64,000 nt of DNA from Solibacillus sp. FSL R7-0682 (lineage in GTDB: Bacteria; Bacillota; Bacilli; Bacillales_A; Planococcaceae): positions 3,182,001-3,246,000 of the forward strand of contig NZ_JBBOUI010000001.1 of assembly GCF_038005985.1 (NCBI RefSeq). The letters are read 5' to 3'. Both the position numbers and the translations under genes were made by a program. Under the pieces are notes generated by a model. The model was not told the DNA's origin and searched no databases. It saw only the letters and a list, made by a program, of their open reading frames with translations. Positions 54,666-63,729 of the stretch are shown here, piece after piece. Within the stretch, counting starts at the first letter, position 1. Every line of letters starts with the position of its first letter.

Positions 54666-55058
54666 TTATACTTCATTACGTGCAAAAAAATCGGCAAACA
54701 CATGCTCAACAGAAGTCACAAAAGATTCTCCGTAATTTCCATTCCCTTCTATATTGAACAATAAAGCTATTAATTCTTCTACAAAATTATTTAATTCAAT
54801 TCGCCCATCTTCTACGCGTAAAAAGGGTATTTGATGCTCTAATACCATATGCACTAATTGTGGCCATATTGCTTTTGAAAATTGGAGGTAACTATAGGCA
54901 TTGTTTTCTTCAATAATATAGAGAAATGCTTCATTATCTGAGTCGACGATGACTTGCCCTGTCGATTGTATTTGAATTAATTGTTTCTTTTCATTTAAAA
55001 TAAAGTGACATTCATTATGTACTGTCTCGAATTGATCGATGTTATATACGTTTCGCAC
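54666..55058 (-). CDS. yjbL: YjbL family protein (UPF0738)
   Basis: 130 aa, acidic and cytosolic, with no membrane segment. The position between yjbK and yjbM and the size match YjbL of Bacillus. Function unknown. It could be read together with yjbM, though element A and a possible second promoter lie in between. Confidence 0.75.
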   Translation of the reverse strand: MRNVYNIDQFETVHNECHFILNEKKQLIQIQSTGQVIVDSDNEAFLYIIEENNAYSYLQFSKAIWPQLVHMVLEHQIPFLRVEDGRIELNNFVEELIALLFNIEGNGNYGESFVTSVEHVFADFFARNEV

Positions 55059-55236
55059 AGAACCGAACTCCTTCTTATCAATTACTTAAAATCGCATTTA
55101 ACTTACCACCCATTACGATGGGCTGCTTTTACTAAAAGATGTTAAAATATTCTCTTCATATTTTACCATACGGAAGTTGTTTGGTGCAGAACCGTTTTTT
55201 GATTGAAGCAACAATAATTTACAAAGGATGATATAC

Positions 55237-55824
55237 GTGAATCAACACATTGAAATTGAATTCAAAAATACTTTAACAAAGCAACAATATGAAAATTTAC
55301 TCGAAGCATTTTCGGTGCAACCTTCTCAAATTCATCGGCAAACAAATCATTATTTTGACACACCTGAACAACATTTAAAAAAATTATCAAGCGCACTACG
55401 TATTCGTGAAATGGATGACATGATTGAATGTACATTAAAGGAAAAACGAGGACAGCATCAACACCTAGAAACAACGGATATTATTTCTCCAGTTGATGCT
55501 CAAAATATGCTTGCCGGTACAGAAATAAATGCGCCTTCTGTTAAAGCTCGTTTACAACAATTTAATGTGTCTTTAGCCGACTTATATTGCTTCGGAACAT
55601 TAACGACAGATCGTGTAGAAATCCCTTATGAAGGAGGATTACTCGTGTTTGATCATTCTTTTTATTTGCAGTGTGACGATTATGAGGTAGAATATGAAAC
55701 AAATGATGAAACTTTTGGAAAAAAAGTTTTCGAACAGTTTTTACATAAATATAATATTGAGCCGCAGCCTGCACAGAAAAAAATCGTGCGTTTTATGACG
55801 GCATTAAATAATCAGAAAGGTTAG
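55237..55824 (+). CDS. yjbK: CYTH-domain protein (YjbK)
   Basis: 195 aa from the GTG at 55237, 8 bases after AAAGGA. The ExExK signature reads EIEFKNTL, followed by HQTNHYFDTPEQHL-type strands and CTLKEKRG: a triphosphate tunnel metalloenzyme barrel that binds triphosphates or hydrolyses tri- and polyphosphate. In Bacillus it sits beside the alarmone synthetase YjbM, divergently, as here. The exact substrate is unknown. Confidence 0.9.
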   Translation: MNQHIEIEFKNTLTKQQYENLLEAFSVQPSQIHRQTNHYFDTPEQHLKKLSSALRIREMDDMIECTLKEKRGQHQHLETTDIISPVDAQNMLAGTEINAPSVKARLQQFNVSLADLYCFGTLTTDRVEIPYEGGLLVFDHSFYLQCDDYEVEYETNDETFGKKVFEQFLHKYNIEPQPAQKKIVRFMTALNNQKG

Positions 55825-55832
55825 GCCGAATC

Positions 55833-56600
55833 ATGGACATTACATCAATGAAGACATTATTAGAGTTACAAGCGTTACAAAACTTAAACATGTCGAACGA
55901 TTCAAATTCAAACACACTTTCATCTAATTCAACATTATTTTCTGAGCTAATGAACGACCTATTAAATGGGGAGTCTTTAAATTCATCCAATTCACTTAAT
56001 GACTTAGGTGACGTTGGCACATTACAGCAATTACTTGAAACAATGCAAACAAGCGGTTCAAACTTAGCTTCGTCTAATAGTTACATTGCTTCATTTATGC
56101 TAAATAATTCAACAAATATGAATATAGATACTTCAAGTGCACTTCAATCTGTGACATCTAAATTGCAACAATATACAACTGACTACACAGGGAAAGAAGC
56201 CTTTGAAAACTTCTTAACTGGTGCTGAGCAATACCAAGCCGAAATTTCAAAAGCAGCACAAACCTATAATATACCTGAAAAATTGATTGCTGCTGTAATG
56301 AAACAGGAATCAAACTTTAATTCAACTGCGGTAAGCTCTGCTGGCGCATCCGGCTTAATGCAATTAATGCCTTCTACCGCAAAGTTTTTAGGGGTGAGTG
56401 ACCGGTTAGACCCTGAGCAAAACATTATGGGTGGCGCAAAATATTTACGCCAAATGTTAAATCAATTTGATAATGATATTTCTACTGCCCTTGCCGCTTA
56501 CAATGCAGGTCCTGGGAACGTTAAGAAGTATAACGGCATCCCGCCATTTAAAGAAACACAAAACTATGTAAAGAACGTTTTAAACTATTTTAATGCATAA
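55833..56600 (+). CDS. yjbJ: Lytic transglycosylase (YjbJ/CwlQ)
   Basis: 255 aa. A Ser/Asn-rich N-terminal region (about residues 1-125) without a clear signal peptide precedes a C-terminal SLT domain (about 140-255), with the catalytic Glu in VMKQESNFNSTAVSSAGASGLMQLMPSTAKFLG and NPEQ/AYNAGPGNVKKY motifs. It cleaves peptidoglycan glycan strands. Bacillus YjbJ (CwlQ) has both transglycosylase and muramidase activity. It starts 8 bases after yjbK, probably one operon. Confidence 0.9.
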   Translation: MDITSMKTLLELQALQNLNMSNDSNSNTLSSNSTLFSELMNDLLNGESLNSSNSLNDLGDVGTLQQLLETMQTSGSNLASSNSYIASFMLNNSTNMNIDTSSALQSVTSKLQQYTTDYTGKEAFENFLTGAEQYQAEISKAAQTYNIPEKLIAAVMKQESNFNSTAVSSAGASGLMQLMPSTAKFLGVSDRLDPEQNIMGGAKYLRQMLNQFDNDISTALAAYNAGPGNVKKYNGIPPFKETQNYVKNVLNYFNA

Positions 56601-56755
56601 GTAATATGCCCTCTTAATTTTTAGTAGGGCACTTTATTTGTGAAAAACTTTAGACGTTGCTAGAATAATTGTATCGTCTTATTAAAGTTTTTCATTACAT
56701 ATATAGAAAAACGATTGTTTTAATGGACGAAGTAAGGCACAAAGGAGTATAACGA

Positions 56756-57154
56756 ATGAATCGAAAATATACGGTTCCATATGAGGAAATCGGTGCTGAG
56801 AAGCTTTCTGAATTAATTAACGCGTTCTACTCTAGAGTGGCGAAGCACCCTTTATTAATTCCTATTTTCCCAAAAGATTTAACGGAAACGATTCGCAAAC
56901 AAATTCAATTCCAAACACAGTATCTTGGCGGGCCAAATTTGTTTACAGAGGAACATGGTCACCCGATGATGCGTGCTAGACATATGCATTTTAAAATTAC
57001 ACCCGATCGTGCACAGGCATGGCTAGAATGTATGGCTGAGGCAATGGACGAAGTAAACTTAGATGAAAAGTTCCGCAAAGTTTACTATCAACGTCTTGTA
57101 CTTACTGCTCACCATATGGTTAATGCTGCGAATGATGAGGAGGGATTTGCGTGA
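56756..57154 (+). CDS. yjbI: Truncated haemoglobin (YjbI, group II)
   Basis: 132 aa. PYEEIGAEKLSELINAFYSRVAKHPLLIPIFP, YLGGPNLFTEEHGHPMMRARHMHF with the proximal His, and a Trp at the G8 position (QAWLECM) fit group II truncated globins. It binds O2 or NO; in Bacillus and Staphylococcus it partners with the adjacent spxH. The stop overlaps the spxH start by 4 bases. Confidence 0.93.
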   Translation: MNRKYTVPYEEIGAEKLSELINAFYSRVAKHPLLIPIFPKDLTETIRKQIQFQTQYLGGPNLFTEEHGHPMMRARHMHFKITPDRAQAWLECMAEAMDEVNLDEKFRKVYYQRLVLTAHHMVNAANDEEGFA

Positions 57155-57957
57155 ATAATATCCAACTTTTACAGCAACCAATAACACCATCTACATGTAA
57201 TAAGCCAATTGAATTATATATTTTTATCGACCCGCTTTGCCCAGAAGCGTATGCAATGCAAACAACGCTTCGTAAGTTACAAGTCGAATATGATCATTAC
57301 TTTACATGTCGGTATGTACTAAGTACGGAATTGTCTACGCTGAATTGCATGACAAGTCGTATGAAAGGCTGTGTTACAGGGGCAGAATTGGATATTACCC
57401 ATCCAGCATTACCTTCCATTGCAATTAAAGCCGCAGAATTACAAGGAAAGCGTGCAGGATTCCGCTATTTAAATAAAGTGCAGGAAGTAACGGCTCTTAA
57501 AACACGCAACATTCATTCACATGCAACACTTTTAGAAATTGCCCAGCAAGTCAACTTAGATATGAATGAATTTACAACGGATTTTGGTTCTAAAGAGGCC
57601 GCTCGTGCGTTCCAATGTGATTTATACTTAACGCGGGAAATGGAAGTTGATGAAATTCCAAGCATCGTATTTTTTAATGAGCGGATAGAGGATGAGGGCT
57701 TAAAGGTAAGCGGATCTTATAATTACGAAGTTTATGAACATATTTTAATGGAATTATTAGACGAACAATTAATTCGTCAACCAGTTCCAGCTCTTGATGA
57801 CTTATTTGACCGTTTCAGTACATTAACAACTGCGGAAGTGGCAGAAATTTATTCCATTAACGAAGCCACAGCAGAGCGTGAATTAAAGAAACGTATGCTA
57901 CTCCAAAAAGTAGAACGTATTATGACAGAAGATCTTACAATGTGGCGCGCAAAATAA
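57151..57957 (+). CDS. spxH: SpxH (YjbH), ClpXP adaptor for Spx
   Basis: 268 aa, GTG start overlapping yjbI. DsbA-like fold with FIDPLCPEAYAMQTTLRKL in place of a CxxC and a His/Cys-rich N-terminal segment typical of YjbH. It binds Spx and presents it to ClpXP; stress makes it aggregate and frees Spx. The target gene spx lies 5 kb to the right in this window. A terminator follows. Confidence 0.92.
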   Translation: MNNIQLLQQPITPSTCNKPIELYIFIDPLCPEAYAMQTTLRKLQVEYDHYFTCRYVLSTELSTLNCMTSRMKGCVTGAELDITHPALPSIAIKAAELQGKRAGFRYLNKVQEVTALKTRNIHSHATLLEIAQQVNLDMNEFTTDFGSKEAARAFQCDLYLTREMEVDEIPSIVFFNERIEDEGLKVSGSYNYEVYEHILMELLDEQLIRQPVPALDDLFDRFSTLTTAEVAEIYSINEATAERELKKRMLLQKVERIMTEDLTMWRAK

Positions 57958-57997
57958 CAACTATTCATTGATTTTTGGTATTATATTTATTTTATCC

Positions 57998-58024
57998 AGC
58001 CCCTTTTAAAAGGGGCTTTTTTTT
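57998..58024 (+). terminator. Terminator after spxH
   Basis: AGCCCCTTTTAAAAGGGGCT followed by seven T's. Confidence 0.88.
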
Positions 58025-58027
58025 GAA

Positions 58028-58142
58028 CAACAAAAGAGGCGTCTCTATCCTCGACAGATAGGACGCCTCTTTTTCACAAAGGGGATGGGAGAAATGTTCA
58101 CGTTCAAACAAAGGGGTGTATGTTTGTTATGTGATTTATTTC
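58028..58142 (-). ncRNA. roxS: RoxS (RsaE) regulatory small RNA
   Basis: Read on the minus strand: GAAATAAATCACATAACAAAC, then C-rich stretches ACACCCCTTTG and CTCCCATCCCCTTTGTG, then a 3' terminator (AGAGGCGTC...GACGCCTCT, plus 58032-58074) with a T tract. The sequence and its place between spxH and pepF agree with RsaE of Staphylococcus and RoxS of Bacillus, a redox/NO-linked sRNA whose C-rich loops base-pair with ribosome sites of central-metabolism mRNAs. The 5' end is set by comparison with memory of RsaE. Confidence 0.9.
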
Positions 58143-58145
58143 ACA
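58130..58145. promoter_or_regulatory. Rex-type operator at the roxS start
   Basis: TGTGATTTATTTCACA is an almost perfect inverted repeat matching the Rex consensus TTGTGAA-N4-TTCACAA. It straddles the predicted roxS 5' end. In Bacillus subtilis roxS is repressed by the NADH sensor Rex (established), so this site supports the identification. Confidence 0.7.
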
Positions 58146-58213
58146 TTTACAACTTTATCATGGAATAATAATTGTTGCAACGAATCAAGCATAGTTTCAC
58201 AAATTCGCCATAT

Positions 58214-58247
58214 AGTAAGCGTTTGCATACAATTGTAAGCGTTTTAA
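58214..58247. promoter_or_regulatory. Two adjacent cre-like sites upstream of roxS
   Basis: AGTAAGCGTTTGCA (58214-58227) and TGTAAGCGTTTTAA (58234-58247) each match the CcpA cre consensus TGNAANCGNWWNCA at all but one position. They lie about 70-105 bases upstream of the roxS start. Direct CcpA control is inference. Confidence 0.5.
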
Positions 58248-58398
58248 TTGGGTTTATTTTTCTATAAAAATGAAAAAATCGTGCGTAAATGCTGTTATCA
58301 ATAGCTTCTTACTTAACTTAAAATTTCCCTCTACAATAAAAGTCACTAAAAAGTCGACGGGTTAATTCATTACGAAAACGTCATTTTTTATGAAAAAT

Positions 58399-58432
58399 TC
58401 AAAAAAACGCATCTAAAAAATGATGCGTTTTC
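58399..58432 (-). terminator. Terminator after pepF
   Basis: On the minus strand AAACGCATC and GATGCGTTT are followed by TTTT. Confidence 0.8.
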
Positions 58433-58439
58433 ACGTAAA

Positions 58440-60248
58440 TTAATTATTTAATAATAACTTTTCAAGCTCATTTAATTTTTCTTCAAATACTTTACATGCT
58501 AGTGCAATCGGTTCTGGTGATTCCATATCAACACCAGCTGCTTTTAATACTTCAATTGGGAAGTCCGAGCACCCTGCTTTTAAGAAGTTATTAATATAAC
58601 GTTCAACTGCTGGTTGGCCTTCTTCTAAAATTTGCTTACTTAAAGCTGTTGCTGCTGATTGACCAGTAGCATATTGGTAAACGTAATAATTGTAGTAGAA
58701 GTGCGGAATACGTGCCCATTCAAGACCAATCTCTTCATCTACTGTCATAGCCTCACCAAAGTATTGCTTATTTAAGTCATAGTAAATAGATGTTAGCTTA
58801 TCTGCTGTAATCGCTTCGCCTTTACGGTCCATTTCATGAATGATGTGTTCGAATTCTGCAAACATTGTTTGACGGAATACCGTACCACGGAAACCATCTA
58901 ACCATTGATTTAATAAGTAAATCTTTTGTTTGTCATCTTCTAATGTATTCATTAAATAATCAAACAATAGCTCCTCATTACATGTAGAGGCAACTTCTGC
59001 AACGAAAATTGAGTACCCAGAGTATTGGTATGGTTGATTTTCACGTGAATAATAGCTGTGCATTGAGTGACCAAACTCATGGGCTAATGTGTAAAGGTTA
59101 TTTACGTTATCTTGCCAGTTCATTAATACGTATGGGTTAGTACCAAACGTACCTGAAGAATAGGCACCACTGCGCTTACCTTTGTTTTCAAGCACATCTA
59201 CCCAACGACTATCTAAACCTTTTTGTACAATCTCCTGATATTCACTACCGAGTGGTGCAAAGCTATCTACCATGATTTTCTTAGCTTCTTCATACTTTAC
59301 TTCCATTTTCACTTCTTTTACAAGTGGCGTAAATAAGTCATACATATGCAGTTCATCCAAACCTAATACTTGTTTGCGAAGTGCTACATAGCGATGTAAG
59401 ACAGGTAAAAAATCATGCACTGTAGAAATAAGCTGATCATATACTTTTTCTGGAATAAAGTTATTACTTAAAGCAGCATGACGTGCTGATGAGTAATTTC
59501 GAATTTTTGCATTCGCATTTTGCGCTTTTACATTTCCAGCTAATGTAGAGGCGAACGTATTTTTAAACTGGCCATATGTTTTGTAAATCGCTTTAAATGC
59601 CGACTCGCGTACTTCACGGTTATCACTTTCTAGCATTAAAATAAAGTTACCATGCGTTAATTGCACTTCTTCGCCATTTTCATTCATAATTTTTGGGAAC
59701 TCTAAGTCTGCATTGTTTAATGCACTAAATGTTGCACCCGATGAAGAAGATACTTCAGCCATTTGAGCAAGTAGCTCTTCTTTATCTGCTGATAATACGT
59801 GTGGACGCCCTATGTTAATTTCTTTTAAGCTTTGTTTATATAGTTGTAAAGGCTCGTAATTTTCTACATAGCTATTTAATGTCTCTTCATCTAAGCTTAA
59901 AATTTCTGGTGTAATAAATGACCAAGTAGCACCAACTTTTGCCGCGACTGATTTAACACGTCCATCTAAGTCTTGGTACTTACTATTTGCCGTATCTTGA
60001 TCATGCTTTAAGTGCGAATAAACATATAGTTTATGTAATCGCTCCATTAGTGTATCTGAAAAATGTAAGACACTGTATAAACTTTCCGCGCTTTCCGCTA
60101 CTTTTCCTTTAAATTGAGACGCTTGCTCAGATAATTTTTCTACATCCTTTAACTCTGCTTCCCACGCTTCATCTGATTCAAAAATTGGTGTTAAGTCCCA
60201 CGTTAATTGCTCTGGTACTTCTTCACGCGTCAAAATTGATTTTGCCAT
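58440..60248 (-). CDS. pepF: Oligoendopeptidase F
   Basis: 602 aa, full length for the M3B family. Zinc motif HEFGHSMHSYYS and a later Glu supply the active site; the N-terminal helical half forms the substrate channel. A cytosolic endopeptidase that cleaves short peptides. In Bacillus, YjbG is this gene and lies between coiA and roxS/spxH, exactly as here. Confidence 0.95.
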   Translation of the reverse strand: MAKSILTREEVPEQLTWDLTPIFESDEAWEAELKDVEKLSEQASQFKGKVAESAESLYSVLHFSDTLMERLHKLYVYSHLKHDQDTANSKYQDLDGRVKSVAAKVGATWSFITPEILSLDEETLNSYVENYEPLQLYKQSLKEINIGRPHVLSADKEELLAQMAEVSSSSGATFSALNNADLEFPKIMNENGEEVQLTHGNFILMLESDNREVRESAFKAIYKTYGQFKNTFASTLAGNVKAQNANAKIRNYSSARHAALSNNFIPEKVYDQLISTVHDFLPVLHRYVALRKQVLGLDELHMYDLFTPLVKEVKMEVKYEEAKKIMVDSFAPLGSEYQEIVQKGLDSRWVDVLENKGKRSGAYSSGTFGTNPYVLMNWQDNVNNLYTLAHEFGHSMHSYYSRENQPYQYSGYSIFVAEVASTCNEELLFDYLMNTLEDDKQKIYLLNQWLDGFRGTVFRQTMFAEFEHIIHEMDRKGEAITADKLTSIYYDLNKQYFGEAMTVDEEIGLEWARIPHFYYNYYVYQYATGQSAATALSKQILEEGQPAVERYINNFLKAGCSDFPIEVLKAAGVDMESPEPIALACKVFEEKLNELEKLLLNN

Positions 60249-60311
60249 TGATCATTTCCTCCATCCTACTATTCCGAAATTCGAAATTATAAGTCTATTT
60301 AAACAATTTAG

Positions 60312-61439
60312 CTATCCAAATGCAACCAATTCGTTGTATAAGAATTGAAATAATTGCACTCGTGAAACTTCATCCGTCACATTTTCAATTTCAAGCTTTT
60401 TTAAAAGCGCTAAATAATAAGTAACTGCTTTTTTACTATTCCCCTGGCCTTTAATTTTTGCCCATTGCATGAAATATGTTATAGCCTGTACATTCATCTT
60501 TTGTGGCGTCAACTTGTGGCAGTGCATGAAATAAAAAAGCTGTACTTGCCATTCCACACAAAACACCTCAAAATCTTGCGCAAATGAAACAGGAATCCCA
60601 ATAAAATCCGGCATCCTTAATGGTGTTAATTGCAGTTCATAAACCGCTCGTAAAAAGTCATCATTGACCCCTTTTTTGCTTAACAATAACCGTGAATGTA
60701 CATATTGATTACGATACGCAATAAAGCGTAACATTAGGGCATTAAAGATTTGCACGGACATAACTTTCGGTAGAAAAAAAGGGAAGCTTTGTTGCATAAG
60801 TGGAAGCGCTTGAATGACCCCATAGTATTGTAGACGGTGTATTGGAATTAAATTGCTTACATAGTAAAACATTTCACTATGTACATCATACGTTATTAAA
60901 TAACGCTGCTTTTTATACATTTGAATGTATTGAGAATTTGTATAATTTATCGATAGTTTCGTTAATCCTAACGCTTTAAATCGAGCATTAGGTGTTTGGA
61001 TAAGCCATATCGGGTGAATGTCGATTTCTGTGTAGCCTTTTGAACGTCGTTGAACTACTTCAGGAGGAATTTTACTACACTGAAATTCAATTGCAAATTG
61101 TTGGTCATTATGTGAGATAAGAAGATCTGGTCTTTGCTGAATTTCAGATAAAAATGGTTCTAATTCTGTCTGTACATTACGTTTTGAAAAGAAGGTAAAT
61201 AATTGCTGTTTCCCCATCAGATGCGCTAGAGTCTCCCCTTCTGAAAAGAAAGAATCACATTCGCTACTTTTTCGATGCGCAAAATGCGGTATTTTTATTT
61301 GGCCTGCCTTTAAAAGTAGTTGCTCTTTACATTGTGGGCAAAAAAATTTCTCCTTATACTTTCGTTCTAGTAGCATTTCTCTAGATAGATCTTTCGTAAT
61401 CTGAAAAAGCTCTTGATGTTCAGTTAATGCAACGAGCAT
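60312..61439 (-). CDS. coiA: Competence protein CoiA
   Basis: 375 aa from the ATG at 61439 behind AGAGGTGG. An N-terminal zinc-finger-like region (FFCPQCKEQLLLKAGQIKIPHFAHRK) and a nuclease-like domain (ERPDLLISHNDQQFAIEFQCSKIPPEVVQRRSKGY), as in CoiA (Bacillus YjbF). It is induced with the competence genes and acts in processing of incoming DNA. Divergent family sequences are normal for the C-terminal half. Confidence 0.9.
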   Translation of the reverse strand: MLVALTEHQELFQITKDLSREMLLERKYKEKFFCPQCKEQLLLKAGQIKIPHFAHRKSSECDSFFSEGETLAHLMGKQQLFTFFSKRNVQTELEPFLSEIQQRPDLLISHNDQQFAIEFQCSKIPPEVVQRRSKGYTEIDIHPIWLIQTPNARFKALGLTKLSINYTNSQYIQMYKKQRYLITYDVHSEMFYYVSNLIPIHRLQYYGVIQALPLMQQSFPFFLPKVMSVQIFNALMLRFIAYRNQYVHSRLLLSKKGVNDDFLRAVYELQLTPLRMPDFIGIPVSFAQDFEVFCVEWQVQLFYFMHCHKLTPQKMNVQAITYFMQWAKIKGQGNSKKAVTYYLALLKKLEIENVTDEVSRVQLFQFLYNELVAFG

Positions 61440-61623
61440 ATACACCACCTCTTTTTACTTATCGTACCGGCAGATAACAAAGGTTTCAACTTATTAAAAA
61501 TAACTATTGGCAATATTTTTTTTTTGCGCTTTTTTGAAGAGTAATAGAATTGAGGTAACATTGATTTTTCGATTGACACTCCCACATATTGTCGTTCCTA
61601 ATTAAGTCCACTAGTATAGAATC

Positions 61624-61656
61624 CCAAAAAAGACCGCCCTTTATTGGACGGTCTCT
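61624..61656 (-). terminator. Terminator after mecA
   Basis: On the minus strand AGACCGTCC and GGGCGGTCT are followed by TTTTTT. Confidence 0.85.
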
Positions 61657-61667
61657 ACCTTGTTCTT

Positions 61668-62315
61668 TTAAAAGAAGTTATTAATTGTTTCAAAGCACTT
61701 TTCTGGAATAATTGCTTCTGCGTATTCTTCTAGACGATGAATCGTCAACTTCGAAGATGCTAAATATTCGCTACATAGAGCAACGATATCTTTTGCTTCT
61801 TGTAACTCTATATCTTGTAAATCTACAAATAAATAAAAATTGTCTTCCCATTTATAAAGCGCCGATTTCACACCAAATTGTGCGGCACGTGCTGCTAACG
61901 GTACTAACTCATCTATATCTTTAAAACGGAAACGTGCATTTTCAATTTGCTCTGCCTCTTTAGCTGACTTCCCTAACGAATTAAATAGCGATTCTTCCAT
62001 TTCATTTAATTGATCTGTTATATGAAGGTCATCCTCGAAAGAACCTGCCATCGATGAAGTATCGGAATCATTATTGACAGATGCACGTGTGACAACGACC
62101 TCTAACCCAATCTCAGATGCATTAATATGAATCCAAATGGGACCATCTAAATCGAAGTAATCGTCAGTGTTTACTTCGCCAATAACATCCCAGAAAAGCT
62201 CTTCACCTTTCGCGCGATTGTACCAAATTTCTTCACGGCTATAACCGCGGTCCTCTATATCACTATACGTAATAAAAAGTTTTAACGTATTTTCATTAAT
62301 GCGTTCGATGTCCAT
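61668..62315 (-). CDS. mecA: Adaptor protein MecA
   Basis: 215 aa. MDIERINENTLKLFITYSDIEDRGYSREEIWYNR is the substrate-recognition domain; the C-terminal half (FRFKDIDELVPLAARA...LYKWEDNFYLFVDL) binds ClpC. MecA targets ComK and, in some species, ComS or Spo0A for ClpCP. An acidic linker separates the domains. A potentially structured element (62379-62488) precedes it. Confidence 0.95.
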   Translation of the reverse strand: MDIERINENTLKLFITYSDIEDRGYSREEIWYNRAKGEELFWDVIGEVNTDDYFDLDGPIWIHINASEIGLEVVVTRASVNNDSDTSSMAGSFEDDLHITDQLNEMEESLFNSLGKSAKEAEQIENARFRFKDIDELVPLAARAAQFGVKSALYKWEDNFYLFVDLQDIELQEAKDIVALCSEYLASSKLTIHRLEEYAEAIIPEKCFETINNFF

Positions 62316-62378
62316 TAGACCTCAACTCCCTTCACAGTCATTCATAGAACTCCATGTCACTTCAAAAAACCATTATTT

Positions 62379-62488
62379 CTCTTTAGAAAGGCATATGTTA
62401 TGCGTTAAAGCATCAAATAATGTCCTTACCCATGTCTATATAAAGTTACTTCCCTATAGACTAAATAGTTTAAACAGCATGTCGCTCT
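62379..62488 (-). ncRNA. Candidate structured leader element B (upstream of mecA)
   Basis: Same order as element A: hairpin GTCTATA...TATAGAC (62434-62440 with 62455-62461), GTAAGGACATTA, small inner stem ATGC/GCAT, CTTTCTAAAGA. About two thirds of the 50-nt core matches element A, with the blocks GTAAGGACATTA and CTTTCTAA invariant. It lies 64 bases upstream of the mecA start. It could be a 5' UTR regulator or two copies of a small mobile repeat. Confidence 0.45.
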
Positions 62489-62764
62489 ATAACATCGGCA
62501 CCAAGTACTTTATAAAACTGTCATAAAGTATCTATAACTCTATTGTATGATGTCTTGCACTAAAATGAAAAGGAAAAACGTTGGGGAAATAAAATTATTT
62601 GAATTATTGAAATTGTATTGTACCTTCTCCTCGAAATCAAGCGTAAAATAAACAGAGCGAGGAAGATGGAATAAAGAAAATGCCAAAGAAGGCGCATAAT
62701 AAGTGCAAATCAGCTGATTCAAAAACATAGCTTATAAAAATAAATATGTTACATCCTATTCTAA

Positions 62765-62811
62765 AAAAGAAAAAAAAGATGTTACAACCGCATATTTGCA
62801 CCCGTAACATC
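62765..62811 (-). terminator. Terminator after spx
   Basis: On the minus strand GATGTTAC and GTAACATC flank an 18-nt loop and are followed by a long T-rich tract. Confidence 0.8.
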
Positions 62812-62825
62812 ATACATACTAATAT

Positions 62826-63224
62826 TTAGTTGACCATACGCTGTGCTTCTTGTAACTGGTAGGCACGAACTTTACGAGGTAGGAATCGACGAATTTCATC
62901 TTCGTTATAGCCTACTTGCAAACGTTTTTCATCCAAAATAATTGGACGACGTAATAACCCTGGGTATTCTTGGATTAATTCATATAAACGTTGTAATGGT
63001 AAAGTCTCAACATCGACGTTTAATTTTTGGAAAATTTTAGATCGAGTAGAAATAATCTCATCCGTACCGTCTTCTGTCATACGTAAAATCTCTTTAATTT
63101 CACTAATTGTTAGAGGTTCAGAAAAAATGTTACGCTCTGTATATGGAATGTCATGCTCCTCTAGCCATGCTTTTGCTTTTCGACATGAAGTACAACTTGG
63201 TGAAGTAAATAATGTAACTAACAT
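62826..63224 (-). CDS. spx: Transcriptional regulator Spx
   Basis: 132 aa. Redox switch C10-x-x-C13 ([17 protein letters not shown]), RNA-polymerase-binding surface with [26 protein letters not shown]. Spx binds the alpha subunit and, when oxidised, turns on thiol-stress genes; it is degraded by ClpXP with SpxH, encoded 5 kb away. An inverted repeat sits 65-85 bases upstream. Confidence 0.95.
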   Translation of the reverse strand: MLVTLFTSPSCTSCRKAKAWLEEHDIPYTERNIFSEPLTISEIKEILRMTEDGTDEIISTRSKIFQKLNVDVETLPLQRLYELIQEYPGLLRRPIILDEKRLQVGYNEDEIRRFLPRKVRAYQLQEAQRMVN

Positions 63225-63690
63225 TGCCTCACTTCCTCTCTAATTGATTTCAATTGTTACACGGTCTCATCTTGTCTGGAGACTATAATATCATTCAAAT
63301 TGAATGATAAAAATTCACTCATATGAAGTAAAATGTAAACATTAAAATACTTAATTTAGAATTAATTTAATTTAAGATTCTGTACTTATTATACATGAAT
63401 CCCTCACATTTGGATATAGATTGTCAATAAAAAAATGACGATTCTATATACTTTTTATGCGCTGATTATCTCGGAATCACATAATTTTAATAACTCCAGT
63501 CACTTGATTAAATTTACCCTAAAAACCTACATGATAAACGTCCACTAATTTAAAAGTGATTCTCATTTAATAAAATCAATTGATAAAATAGTTTGATAAT
63601 ATTATTGCTATTCATATGATCATTGAATTACTACATCTAATATGACCTATTAACTTGTCTTTTATACTTTTTCAAACTTTTTTTTCGAAA
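63225..63690. other. Intergenic region between spx and the T-box leader
   Basis: It contains a 21-base perfect palindrome at 63289-63309 (arms TATCATTCAA and TTGAATGATA) upstream of spx. The rest is A/T rich without a recognisable gene. In Bacillus this region holds spx promoters and the divergent trpS promoter. Confidence 0.5.
63289..63309. promoter_or_regulatory. Palindromic candidate operator upstream of spx
   Basis: 10-base arms TATCATTCAA/TTGAATGATA around one central base, 65-85 bases before the spx start. It does not clearly fit the PerR or YodB sites known at Bacillus spx. Confidence 0.4.
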
Positions 63691-63693
63691 AGA

Positions 63694-63723
63694 TTGCATT
63701 TATTTCTCGCAATGCGTTATAAT
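63694..63723 (+). promoter_or_regulatory. SigA-type promoter of the T-box transcript
   Basis: TTGCAT (63694-63699), 18-bp spacer, TATAAT (63718-63723). Transcription would start about 63730, just before stem I of the T-box leader. Confidence 0.65.
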
Positions 63724-63729
63724 CACTCA

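Noticed and set aside
58032-58074. Second terminator for spxH on the plus strand
   Set aside because: spxH already ends at 57998-58024; this hairpin is the 3' terminator of roxS on the minus strand.
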